Positions 48,786 through 56,831 of a stretch of DNA of 64,000 nt are shown piece by piece (the first letter of the stretch is position 1; the number at the start of each line of letters is the position of its first letter). The notes beneath the pieces are model-generated. The model was not told the DNA's origin and did not search any database. It saw nothing but the letters and a program-made list of their open reading frames with translations. The DNA lies in assembly GCF_900107455.1 (NCBI RefSeq), contig NZ_FNQB01000002.1, positions 1,550,001 through 1,614,000 on the forward strand, given 5' to 3'. The stretch comes from Asanoa ishikariensis. Lineage in GTDB: Bacteria; Actinomycetota; Actinomycetes; Mycobacteriales; Micromonosporaceae. The translations under genes and the position numbers were made by a program.

Positions 48786-48797
48786 TGAATCGTTTCA
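48786..48797. promoter_or_regulatory. Operator-like sequence upstream of the LuxR-type gene
   Basis: TGAATCGTTTCA is the exact reverse complement of the core at 44560-44571 before the rhamnosidase. It lies in the leader just after the predicted transcription start, a typical repressor position. Confidence 0.6.
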
Positions 48798-48823
48798 TGA
48801 ACTGCCCAGGAAGGACCGTCGGC

Positions 48824-49039
48824 ATGGCGAGCCCGACCACGGAGCACCTCCCACTGGACGATGACGACCTGGCCCTGCTCCGGCTGCTGGCCGAGGGACT
48901 GTCCATCGAGCTCGTCGCGCGGCAGCTCTTCACGTCGGACCGGACGGTGCGCCGCCGCACCCGGGCGATCTGCGACCGGCTCGGTGTCGCCACACCGATC
49001 GCCGCGGTGGCCCAGGCAGCACGGCGCGGGCTGCTCTGA
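48824..49039 (+). CDS. Small LuxR-type helix-turn-helix protein
   Basis: 71 residues: little more than a LuxR/GerE DNA-binding domain (LALLRLLAEGLSIELVARQL then TSDRTVRRRTRAICDRLGV). There is no receiver or ligand domain. The ATG at 48824 has AGGAAGGA 8 nt upstream, so it appears complete rather than truncated. It shares its operator sequence with the upstream rhamnosidase and may regulate sugar-use genes (inference). Confidence 0.75.
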   Translation: MASPTTEHLPLDDDDLALLRLLAEGLSIELVARQLFTSDRTVRRRTRAICDRLGVATPIAAVAQAARRGLL

Positions 49040-49042
49040 GGC

Positions 49043-49163
49043 ACCGTGCGGTCGAGGGCCGTCAGGGGCCGGGAGCGCGCAGTCGCCCCTGGCCGCGGCG
49101 GCGACCGTGGTCACCGGTCGACTGACTGCCGCGGCCGAGTTCGGCCCCTGACGGTCGCACGGT
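49043..49163. repeat. 121-bp inverted-repeat element enclosing the leuC remnant
   Basis: CCGTCAGGGGCC (49059-49070) pairs perfectly with 49143-49154, and ACCGTGCG (49043-49050) with CGCACGGT (49156-49163), separated by a bulge of 8 nt against 1 nt. About 72 bp of leuC-like sequence lie between the arms. It could fold into a large hairpin and act as a terminator after the LuxR-type gene. Confidence 0.7.
49052..49151 (+). pseudogene. Remnant of a leuC-like 3' end
   Basis: The sequence matches the last ~115 bp of the LeuC-like gene (44327-44441): TCGAGGGCCG, CAGGGGCCGGGAGCGCG, TCGCCCCTGG and the downstream reading [22 protein letters not shown]-stop against [23 protein letters not shown]-stop. 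About 10 bp are missing after GGAGCGCG, which shifts the frame, and no upstream part of the gene is left. It is therefore non-functional. It lies just past the LuxR-type gene, so rhamnosidase plus luxR sit between two leuC tails. Confidence 0.75.
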
Positions 49164-49308
49164 GTGGGTCCGGACCCGCACCATGCCCCCGTTGACCAAC
49201 CGTCCGCCCGACGACCACTGTGCCGGGCCGCGCCTGCGGCCCGGTTGCAGCGGGGTTGCGGTGCCCACATCGGGTGCGCGAGGCTGAGGACGCACCCGGG
49301 AGGCCAGG

Positions 49309-52300
49309 CTGTTCTTCGAGGCGTTGGGCCCGCTGCGGGTCCGCAGCCAGGGCAGGACGATTTCACTCGGCACGCCGATGCAGGCGCGGCTGCTCGCCCT
49401 GCTGCTCTGCCACGACGGCCGGCCGGTGGGCACGGACGCTCTGCTCGCCTCCCTGTGGGAGGGCGTGCCACCGCCGACGGCCCGCAAGACCCTCCAGGTC
49501 TACGTGCACCGGCTGCGGCAGGCGCTCGGTGATCCGGCCCGGGTGGTCCACACCGGCGACGGCTACGCGATCGTCCTGGGTGCGGACGAGTTCGACGTCC
49601 GACGCTTCGGTGCGGCGGTCGACCAGGCGCGCGCCGCCCGCCGGCACGGTGACCTGGCGGCCGCGGCCAAGCTGTTCCACGAGGCGCTCGGGCTGTGGCG
49701 CGGCGACGCGTACGCGGGCGCGCCGGTCGGGTCCGAGGCGAGCCGGCTGGCCGACCTCCGTGACACCGCACGGGAGGAGAGCGCGGCCGTCGCGCTCGAC
49801 CTGGGCCGGCCCGTCGAGGCGGGCGCCGACCTGGTGGCCCTCGCGCGGGAGCATCCCTATCGCGAGACGGTCCGGGCCCTGCTGATGCTGGCGCTGCTGC
49901 GCACTGGCCGGCAGGCGGACGCGCTCGACGTCTACCGGCGCGCCCGGGCGCTGCTGGTCGAGGAGTTGGGCGTGGAACCGGCCAGCACCCTGCGCTCGCT
50001 GCACGCGGCCATCCTGCGCGGTGACCCGCGGCTCGCCGGGGTCGCGACCGCCGAGCTCGGCGAGTTGGCCGAGCCGGACAGCCGGCCGGCCCGACCCACC
50101 GTGGCGCCGACGCCACGGCAGCTACCGGCGGACACGGCCGGCTTCACCGGTCGGGCCGCCGAGCTCGACGAGTTGGACACGATTCTGCGCGGTCCAGGGC
50201 CGTCCGTCGCCGTCGTCTCGGGCATCCCGGGCGTCGGCAAGACCGCACTCGCCGTCCATTGGGGACACCTGAACCGGGGCCGGTTCCCCGACGGCCAGCT
50301 CTACGTGGATCTGCGCGGCTACGACGACCGCCCGCCGCTGCGCCCCGGTGCGGTGCTCGCGGTGTTCCTGCGCGCGTTCGGCGTGCCGGCCGACGAGGTG
50401 CCGACGGACCAGGACGAGGCGGCCGCCCTCTATCGCAGCAGCCTGGCGGAGCGGAAGGTGCTGGTGGTGCTCGACAACGCCGGCCACCTCGAGCAGGTGC
50501 GGCCGCTGTTGCCGGGCGGGCCGGACTGCGCCGCGCTGGTCACCAGCCGGGACCAGCTCGCGGGGCTGGCCGTCCGGGACGGCGCCGTCCGGGTGCCGCT
50601 TGACGTGCTGCCGGCCGGGGACGCCGCCGAGCTGCTGCGCGGCGCGATCGGCGCGGGACGGGTCGCGGCCGAGCCGGGGGCGGCGGCGAAGTTGGTCGCT
50701 CTGTGCGGACACCTGCCACTCGCGTTGCGGATCGCAGCGGCGCAGTTGACCGAGGGCGACATCGGTTCCTACGTCGCCGCGCTGAGCGACGACCGGTTGA
50801 CCGCGCTCCAGGTGCACGGCGACAGCCAGGCCGCGGTGCGGGCCGCGTTCGGGCTGTCGTACGCCCGCCGGTCTCTGCTCGCACGTCGCCTGTTCCGGCT
50901 GTTCGGCGTCGTGCCGGGTGCGGACCTGACGGCTCCGGCCGCGGCGGCGCTGACCGGAGCGACCGCCGGGGAAGCGGCGCGCCTCCTGGCCGAGCTCGCC
51001 GACGGCCACCTCGTCGAGCAGCACCGGCCCGGCCGGTACGTGGCGCACGACCTGCTGCGGGTCTACGCCGCGGAGCGGGCCGGCGTCGAGGAGCCGGAGC
51101 CTGACCGCCGGCAGGCGCTGGACCGCTTGGCGGACCACTATCTGCGCACCGTGGTCGCCGCGACCCGGATGGTCAGCCCGCAGGTGATCCGGCTGCCGGA
51201 CCCAGTGGGAACGCCGGCACCGGACTTCGCCGATCACGCCGCCGCGACGGACTGGCTGGAGGCCGAGCGGGCGAACCTGCTCGCGCTGGTCACGCACGCC
51301 GCCACGCACGGGCCGTACCGCTACGCCTGGCAGTTCGCCGACGCCCTCCGCGGTTGGCTCCACCGCCGCCTCTACGTCACCGACTCGCTGGTCGCCAGCC
51401 GCACGGCGTTGATCGCCGCTCGCCGCGCCGGCGAGCCCATCGGCCTGGCCGCCTCGTTCAACTGCCTGGCCACCGTGCACTGGCAGGCCAACCACACCGG
51501 CCTGGCCCTGCGCTATTTCACCGAAGGCCGCGTCAACGCGCGCGCCGCCGGCTGGGCGGAGGGCGAGTCGACCGCGTTGTACGGCCGGGCCATCATCCAC
51601 GTGTTGCGCGGCGCGGGGCCGGTCGCGGCCGACGACCTCGAGCAGGCGCTGGCCATCAACCGCCGCAACGGATCGGCGCGCGGCGAGGCGATCTGTCTCA
51701 ACTCGCTCGCGGTGCTCCACTTCGAGCTCGGCGACCTCCACCTGGCCGCAGGCTACGCCGCTGACTCCGTGCGGGCCTACAGCTCCGCGTCGGCGGTGGG
51801 CGGTGCCGTCCCGACCGCCAACCTCGGCGAGATGAAGCATCTGCTGGGCGCCAGCGACGCCGGGCTCCGCCTGCTCGCCGACGCGCTGGCGGCCCACCGC
51901 GCGGTGGGCAACCTGAGCGCCGAGGCGGCAGCCCTGGCCAGCCTCGCCTCCGTACACGCCGATCGCGGTGACCTGGCCCGGGCCGAGGCGCTGGTCGCCG
52001 CCGCCGAGGAGCTCGCCGGCGACACCCGGTACGACCGGCTGCGGGTCGACGTCCTCAACGTGGGCGGAACCGTCGACCGGAAGCTGGGCCGGCTGGCCGA
52101 GGCGGACCGGCGGCACCGGGAGGCGCTTGCCCGCAGTGGGCGCCAGCCGTACCCCCGGGCCGTCGCGCTGATCGGGCTCGCCCGGGCCAGCCTCGCGGCC
52201 GGCGACCACGCAGCGGCGCGCCAGCACGCCGAGGCCGCCAGGCGGGTCGCCGGGCCGGCCGGCTACCGGCTGCTGGACGCGTTCGCGCTGGACGTGCTGT

Positions 52301-52413
52301 CGAAAGCGCTGGTGGCGACCGACCCGCCCGCGGCCGTGACCGCCCGCGAGGATGCAGCCGCCATCTACCGCGCCAGCGGCTACGTCTGGACCGAGGCAGT
52401 GGCCCCCTCCTGA
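49309..52413 (+). CDS. AfsR/SARP-family transcriptional activator with NB-ARC and TPR domains
   Basis: 1034 residues if translation starts at the CTG at 49309, which has GGGAGG 5 nt upstream; a TTG at 49324 lacks a well-placed ribosome site. OmpR-type DNA-binding domain at about 1-95 (FEALGPLRVRSQGRTISLG), BTAD at about 100-250 (EFDVRRFGAAVDQAR... GVEPASTLRSLHAAIL), then NB-ARC with P-loop GIPGVGKTALAV near residue 305, and C-terminal TPR-like repeats. Such regulators integrate signals and activate secondary metabolism genes. No biosynthetic cluster is adjacent. The last codons lie in a hairpin. Confidence 0.9.
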   Translation: MFFEALGPLRVRSQGRTISLGTPMQARLLALLLCHDGRPVGTDALLASLWEGVPPPTARKTLQVYVHRLRQALGDPARVVHTGDGYAIVLGADEFDVRRFGAAVDQARAARRHGDLAAAAKLFHEALGLWRGDAYAGAPVGSEASRLADLRDTAREESAAVALDLGRPVEAGADLVALAREHPYRETVRALLMLALLRTGRQADALDVYRRARALLVEELGVEPASTLRSLHAAILRGDPRLAGVATAELGELAEPDSRPARPTVAPTPRQLPADTAGFTGRAAELDELDTILRGPGPSVAVVSGIPGVGKTALAVHWGHLNRGRFPDGQLYVDLRGYDDRPPLRPGAVLAVFLRAFGVPADEVPTDQDEAAALYRSSLAERKVLVVLDNAGHLEQVRPLLPGGPDCAALVTSRDQLAGLAVRDGAVRVPLDVLPAGDAAELLRGAIGAGRVAAEPGAAAKLVALCGHLPLALRIAAAQLTEGDIGSYVAALSDDRLTALQVHGDSQAAVRAAFGLSYARRSLLARRLFRLFGVVPGADLTAPAAAALTGATAGEAARLLAELADGHLVEQHRPGRYVAHDLLRVYAAERAGVEEPEPDRRQALDRLADHYLRTVVAATRMVSPQVIRLPDPVGTPAPDFADHAAATDWLEAERANLLALVTHAATHGPYRYAWQFADALRGWLHRRLYVTDSLVASRTALIAARRAGEPIGLAASFNCLATVHWQANHTGLALRYFTEGRVNARAAGWAEGESTALYGRAIIHVLRGAGPVAADDLEQALAINRRNGSARGEAICLNSLAVLHFELGDLHLAAGYAADSVRAYSSASAVGGAVPTANLGEMKHLLGASDAGLRLLADALAAHRAVGNLSAEAAALASLASVHADRGDLARAEALVAAAEELAGDTRYDRLRVDVLNVGGTVDRKLGRLAEADRRHREALARSGRQPYPRAVALIGLARASLAAGDHAAARQHAEAARRVAGPAGYRLLDAFALDVLSKALVATDPPAAVTAREDAAAIYRASGYVWTEAVAPS

Positions 52414-52429
52414 TCGCAGGGGGCCACTG
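52397..52429. terminator. Hairpin over the stop codon of the AfsR-type gene
   Basis: A perfect 12-bp stem (52397-52408 with 52418-52429, CAGTGGCCCCCT) with a 9-nt loop that contains the TGA stop. There is no T-run. It sits between convergent genes and would work for both. Confidence 0.65.
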
Positions 52430-52439
52430 TCCACATCGG

Positions 52440-53534
52440 TCACGTGTCGAACAGCGCCGCCCAGGGCTCGACCAGCATGGTCTTTCCCTTCAGGGCGGCG
52501 ATCATCTCCGCGCCGACGACGCCGTCCAGGCCGGGAAGCTGGCCCGCGCCGCCGTCCGGACCCAGCGGCACCGCGATGGCCATCGGGCCCGGCACGTACG
52601 ACCGGAGCTCGCCCTCGCCCGTGATGTGCGCCCGCAGGTTCGCCGCGACCAGTTCCGCCTGGGCGCCGGCCGTGCCGATGCCGTCCCGGTCGGCGTCGGT
52701 GATGTCGCCGACCGCGTAGACGCCGGACCCGCCGGCCACCCGGAGCTGGCCGTCGACGCGCAGGGTGCCGTCGGGGTGGCGGGCCGCGGCCAGCGCACCG
52801 CGCAGGTAGCCGGTCGCCGGCTTGACGCCGAAGGCCTGGTACCAGACGTCCGCGGTCAGCTCCTCGCCGTCGTCGGTGGTCACGACCACGTTGCCGAGCA
52901 CGGTCGGCGGCACCGCCGGCAGGTCGCGCACCGGGCTGCCCAGCCGCAGCTCGACACCGAGCTTGTCGAGCTGTCGCCGGAGCTCGTCGCGCAGCTCCTG
53001 GTCGAACGGGCCGGGCATGACGTCGCTGTCGGCGCCCACGACGGTCACCGCCTTCTCCGGGTGGAACGCCCTGATCTCGCCGGCCAGTTCGAGGCCCGCC
53101 GGGCCCGCGCCGATGACCAGGACCCGGCTCGCGCCTCGCAGTTCCCCGTGCGCCTGGCGGAAGCGAGCCCGCGCCGTGGCGGCGTTCGGCTCGTCGACCT
53201 TGGCGGGGAACGGGTAGCCCGAACCGGTCGCCAGGACCAGGTGGTCCGGTTCGAGCACCTGCCCGGAGGCGAGCGTGACCCGCCGGCCGTCGACGGCGGT
53301 CGCGCGGTCGTGCATGAACCGGCCTCGGGCCAGCAGACGGTCGTACGGCAGGAAGATGCGGTCCAGCCACTCGGGCTCGACCAGTGCCCGCCAGGCGGCG
53401 CTGTTGTGCGTGAACGCGTCGGAAGGTGCGACGAGCGTCACGTCGGCGACGTCGTCGAGCGCCTTCGCGACCTTGATCCCGCTATATCCGCCGCCCAGGA
53501 CCGTGACGGTCGGGCGGGTGTCGGTGCTGCTCAC
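52440..53534 (-). CDS. NAD(P)/FAD-dependent oxidoreductase (NDH-2/AIF-like)
   Basis: 364 residues with the FAD motif VTVLGGGYSGIKVAKAL, the second dinucleotide motif VLVIGAGPAGLELAGEI and the C-terminal GVYAVGDITDAD. The size and order fit soluble type II NADH-dehydrogenase or FSP1-like enzymes that reduce quinones or dyes. It is divergent from a TetR regulator and has a TetR-type operator 25-46 bp upstream of its start, so it is probably the TetR's target. Confidence 0.88.
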   Translation of the reverse strand: MSSTDTRPTVTVLGGGYSGIKVAKALDDVADVTLVAPSDAFTHNSAAWRALVEPEWLDRIFLPYDRLLARGRFMHDRATAVDGRRVTLASGQVLEPDHLVLATGSGYPFPAKVDEPNAATARARFRQAHGELRGASRVLVIGAGPAGLELAGEIRAFHPEKAVTVVGADSDVMPGPFDQELRDELRRQLDKLGVELRLGSPVRDLPAVPPTVLGNVVVTTDDGEELTADVWYQAFGVKPATGYLRGALAAARHPDGTLRVDGQLRVAGGSGVYAVGDITDADRDGIGTAGAQAELVAANLRAHITGEGELRSYVPGPMAIAVPLGPDGGAGQLPGLDGVVGAEMIAALKGKTMLVEPWAALFDT

Positions 53535-53558
53535 AGTATTGGTCTCCCTCGATGCCTT

Positions 53559-53610
53559 TAACGGAGAGGTGCCTCCGCTACGAGGCTATAACGGAGACAG
53601 CCCTCCGGTA
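53559..53610. promoter_or_regulatory. Twin TetR-type operators between the oxidoreductase and tetR
   Basis: Two copies of TAACGGAG-N6-CTCCGnTA (53559-53580 and 53589-53610), each a near-perfect palindrome, are spaced 30 bp apart. They sit between the divergent start codons. A TATGCT box (53618-53623) 6 nt before the tetR GTG would give a leaderless tetR mRNA. Autoregulation plus control of the oxidoreductase is the likely logic. Confidence 0.8.
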
Positions 53611-53629
53611 TTCCCGCTATGCTGGGCGC

Positions 53630-54304
53630 GTGGCGAACGAGGCTGGTGGGAGAGCGCGGCGCACCCGTGCCGAGCGCAGCGACAGCGTCCGCAACCGGGA
53701 ACGGCTGCTCGCGGCCGCCCGCGCGCTGTTCGCCACCGACGGGCTGCATGCCCCGATGGACCGGATCGCGACCACCGCCGGCGTCGGCCCGGGCACCCTC
53801 TACCGGCACTTCCCGACCCGGCTGGCGCTCTGGGAAGCGGTGCTCGAGGAGCCGCTGCAGGCCCAGCTCGACCTGGTCGAACGCGCGCTGGCCAACCCCG
53901 ACCGGTGGACGGGGTTCGCCGGCTACCTCCTCGAGACCTGCGCCCAGGAGGCCGAACGAGGCGGCTTCCTCAACCTGATGACGACCCGTTTCGACGGCGC
54001 GCCGCGGCTGATGGAGCTCCGCCGCCAGATCCAGCGCCGCATCGTGGAACTGGTCGGCCGCGCCCGCTCCGAGGGCGTCATCCGTCCCGACTTCACGACC
54101 GAGGACCTCGTCTTCATCACGCTCTCGAACAGCCGAGTCGCCGAGGTCACCCGGGACGTGGCACCCAACGCGTGGCGCCGCAACGTCGAGCTCTTCCTGG
54201 ACAGCGTCCGCCCGGAGCGGGCGCACCCCCTGAGCCAGCCGCCGATGACGCCTGGTGAGGTGGCCCGCACCGTGGCGCGTCCGGTCTTCCAGCGGGAGCC
54301 CTAG
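53630..54304 (+). CDS. TetR-family regulator
   Basis: 224 residues from the GTG at 53630. N-terminal TetR HTH (RERLLAAARALFATDGLHAP then VGPGTLYRHFPTRLAL) and a helical C-terminal domain of the type that senses small molecules. It is divergent from the FAD oxidoreductase with twin palindromic operators between them. Its stop overlaps the stop of the convergent GH44 gene by 4 bp. Confidence 0.92.
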   Translation: MANEAGGRARRTRAERSDSVRNRERLLAAARALFATDGLHAPMDRIATTAGVGPGTLYRHFPTRLALWEAVLEEPLQAQLDLVERALANPDRWTGFAGYLLETCAQEAERGGFLNLMTTRFDGAPRLMELRRQIQRRIVELVGRARSEGVIRPDFTTEDLVFITLSNSRVAEVTRDVAPNAWRRNVELFLDSVRPERAHPLSQPPMTPGEVARTVARPVFQREP

Positions 54305-56682
54305 GGCTCCGTGCCGGAAACCTTGACGCCGTCGACGTAGACGGTGACGCGGGCGTTCGTGGCGTAGCCCGGTGCGTTCGGACGGAAGCTGTAATCGTCG
54401 GATTCCGTGAAGCGTGACCAGTCGGCCTTGCTCATCCGGAGCTGGATCTGGCCCGTCGACGAGCTCGGTGCGAGAGTTCCTGACGAGAAACCCACCTCCA
54501 GGTACGCGTCCGCGCCCGGCCGCGCCGCCGGCAGTGCCACCACCCGGCGGGTGACGTTCGCGCAACCGACCTGGGCCCAGTCGCACCACGCGTTGACGGT
54601 CGGCGCGCCGCCGTCCCGGGTGAACCAGTAGCGCGCGGTCACCCGACGCAGCGGCACCGCCGCGGCACCGCTGTTGTCGAGCTGGATGCCGGGCCTGATC
54701 TGATTGTCGCCCGGTGACCAGTCGAGGTTGAGATAGCGCGCGGTCAGGCTGGGCGCGCCCGGGCGCGGTGCGGTCAACACCGTCAGGCCGGGGGAGGGCG
54801 GTGACTGGTTGCCGGCCGCGTCGCGGGCCCGGACCGTGAAGCGGTACTCCGAGGACGGTTGCAGGCCGGTCACCGTGACGCCCGGCGTGACCGAGCTGGC
54901 CGCCTTGTAGACGTAGTCGGTGTGCTGCGCCCACACGTCGTAGCCGGCGACGCCGGTGTCGTCCGTGGACGGTGCCCAGGTCAACGTGACCGAGTCCGGG
55001 CCGATGGCCGCTGCCACGGGGGCACCCGGCGCGGTCGGCGCGGCGGTGTCGGGGCGGTCGAGGACGAACAGAGTGATGCTGTCGGCCGGGAACGTCGCCT
55101 CGAAGCCACCGCCGGTCACCGGCTGATCGGCCGCCCGGACGATCGCCGAGGTGTTGGCGGCGCCGTAGCGGTAGACCCGGGCCGTGGAGCCGGAACGGCC
55201 GACCAGCGACACCGGAGCCGTCTGTGCCGCGCCGCTCTTGTTCACCACCACCACGGTCAGCGCGCCGTCCCCCGACCGCTCGGCCGCGTACACGGAGAGC
55301 AGGTCCTGGTCCGTGCTGGTGGCCCGCACCCCGACGTCGCCGAACCGGCCGCCGGTGCCGTCGTAGTTGCGGTACATCCGGAACGCGAACGCGCCCGGGT
55401 CGGTGGCCGCGGGCGGCGCCCACAGCGTGGCCAGGTCGAGCCGTTCGCGGCCGAAGATGCCGAGGATGTCGGCCTGCGCCAGGGCGCCGTTGACGTGGTC
55501 GAGCGCGCCCCAGTTGTACTCGGTGACGGCGGTCTTCGTGCCCGGGTAGTTGGCGGCCACCAGCTCGCGCATCCGGGGCACCAGCCGCACCTGCGTGCCG
55601 ATCCAGCTCTCGTCCACATAGGTGGGATCCCAGAGCGACCGGGTCGAGCGCAGCCGCAGCGCGTTGGTCGTCGGGTCGTTGCCGTTGCCGAACGCGACGC
55701 CGCTGGCCTGCGGGTAGAAGTGCATGTCGAAGTAGTCCAGGACCCGGGTGCCGTGCGCCTGCTCGTACGCCCGGAGCTGCTGGAGATACCAGGTGGTGAA
55801 CGGCAACCCAGCGCGGGCCGCGCGGTCCGGTGGGTCGGCCCAGCAGCCGGTGCGGCCGCAGGTCTCCTGGTCGAGGCCGGAGTAGTCCCAGCTCGTCCAG
55901 CCCCAGCCGACCGGGCCGAGGGTGGCCGCGGTGGGGTCGGCCGCCTTGACCGCGGCGCCGATCTCGACGGCCCGGTCCCGCAACTCGACCGAGCTCGCGC
56001 CGAGCGGATGCACGTCCCGATGGGTGCTGTGCCAGATGTCCGGCTCGTTGTCGAGGTTGTAGAACTGGACGCCGCCGTCGGCCGCGGTGCCGTACCTGTC
56101 GGTCAGGTGGTCGATCCAGGCGCGCACGTAGGCGGCGCCCACCGGTGCGCTGGTGTCCGTCGGGTCGTTGCCGGTGACCGGGGTGCCGTCCGGCTTGATG
56201 CCGTTGCCGCAGTCGGGCCGCCACTCGTCGGTGCGTTGCTGCGGCCCGTACTTGGCGACCGAGAAGCCGCACGACCCGTCGCGCGCCTTGGGCGCCCAGC
56301 CGATCAGCGGCACGGTCAGGATCGTGTCGCTGCCGGTCGCCCGGTCCTGCTCGACGAACCGGTCGGTGGTCGAGCCGTCCGGCAGCGCGTCGGGATCGGC
56401 GTTCTCCTCCGCGATGTTCTCGAAGAACCAGTCACTGGCCCGGTTCGTGGTGTCGTAGCGGTAGTCGTAACGGGTGGTGGCGTTGCCGCCCCAGCGACGC
56501 ACCGGCAGGTCGAGCTCGTCGGCGAGGGTGGCGTCGGCGAAGTTCATCCCGTACACGTGCGGGCTGATCTGATGCCGGTCCGCCGTGACGTCGACGGTCA
56601 GCGCGGGACCGGCGGCGGCGAGCACCACCGTGGCGGGGGTCGCGGTCAGCAGGACGGCGGCGAGAAACGGTGTCGGGCGCAT
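54301..56682 (-). CDS. Secreted GH44 endoglucanase/xyloglucanase with FnIII and CBM3
   Basis: 793 residues. Signal peptide (cut near residue 26), then GH44 catalytic domain to about 540 (VYGMNFADATLADELDLPVR, RRWGGNATTRYDY). General acid is probably Glu213 in NLDNEPDIW and nucleophile Glu388 in TEYNWG. A fibronectin type III linker domain (about 548-635) and a family 3 cellulose-binding module (about 642-790; LNLDWSPGDNQIRPGIQ) follow. It hydrolyses cellulose or xyloglucan outside the cell. GGAGG precedes the ATG. It is divergent from an AraC-type regulator. Confidence 0.93.
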   Translation of the reverse strand: MRPTPFLAAVLLTATPATVVLAAAGPALTVDVTADRHQISPHVYGMNFADATLADELDLPVRRWGGNATTRYDYRYDTTNRASDWFFENIAEENADPDALPDGSTTDRFVEQDRATGSDTILTVPLIGWAPKARDGSCGFSVAKYGPQQRTDEWRPDCGNGIKPDGTPVTGNDPTDTSAPVGAAYVRAWIDHLTDRYGTAADGGVQFYNLDNEPDIWHSTHRDVHPLGASSVELRDRAVEIGAAVKAADPTAATLGPVGWGWTSWDYSGLDQETCGRTGCWADPPDRAARAGLPFTTWYLQQLRAYEQAHGTRVLDYFDMHFYPQASGVAFGNGNDPTTNALRLRSTRSLWDPTYVDESWIGTQVRLVPRMRELVAANYPGTKTAVTEYNWGALDHVNGALAQADILGIFGRERLDLATLWAPPAATDPGAFAFRMYRNYDGTGGRFGDVGVRATSTDQDLLSVYAAERSGDGALTVVVVNKSGAAQTAPVSLVGRSGSTARVYRYGAANTSAIVRAADQPVTGGGFEATFPADSITLFVLDRPDTAAPTAPGAPVAAAIGPDSVTLTWAPSTDDTGVAGYDVWAQHTDYVYKAASSVTPGVTVTGLQPSSEYRFTVRARDAAGNQSPPSPGLTVLTAPRPGAPSLTARYLNLDWSPGDNQIRPGIQLDNSGAAAVPLRRVTARYWFTRDGGAPTVNAWCDWAQVGCANVTRRVVALPAARPGADAYLEVGFSSGTLAPSSSTGQIQLRMSKADWSRFTESDDYSFRPNAPGYATNARVTVYVDGVKVSGTEP

Positions 56683-56793
56683 GCGAACCTCCGGGCGGCG
56701 ACGTGTGTGGACTATGCCCAGCCCGGACCGGCCTGAGATTAACCGACATCCATCTATCTCCGCTACCACGGACGTGGATCGTCACCGGCTTGT

Positions 56794-56815
56794 GGGATGC
56801 GCTCGGGCGCATCCC
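56794..56815 (+). promoter_or_regulatory. Perfect hairpin in the araC-type leader
   Basis: GGGATGCGC-TCGG-GCGCATCCC has 9-bp perfect arms. It lies 17 bp before the ATG of the AraC-type gene in the 149-bp region shared with the GH44 gene. Could be an operator or a structure limiting translation of the regulator. Confidence 0.5.
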
Positions 56816-56831
56816 CCGCTACCGTCGGGCG

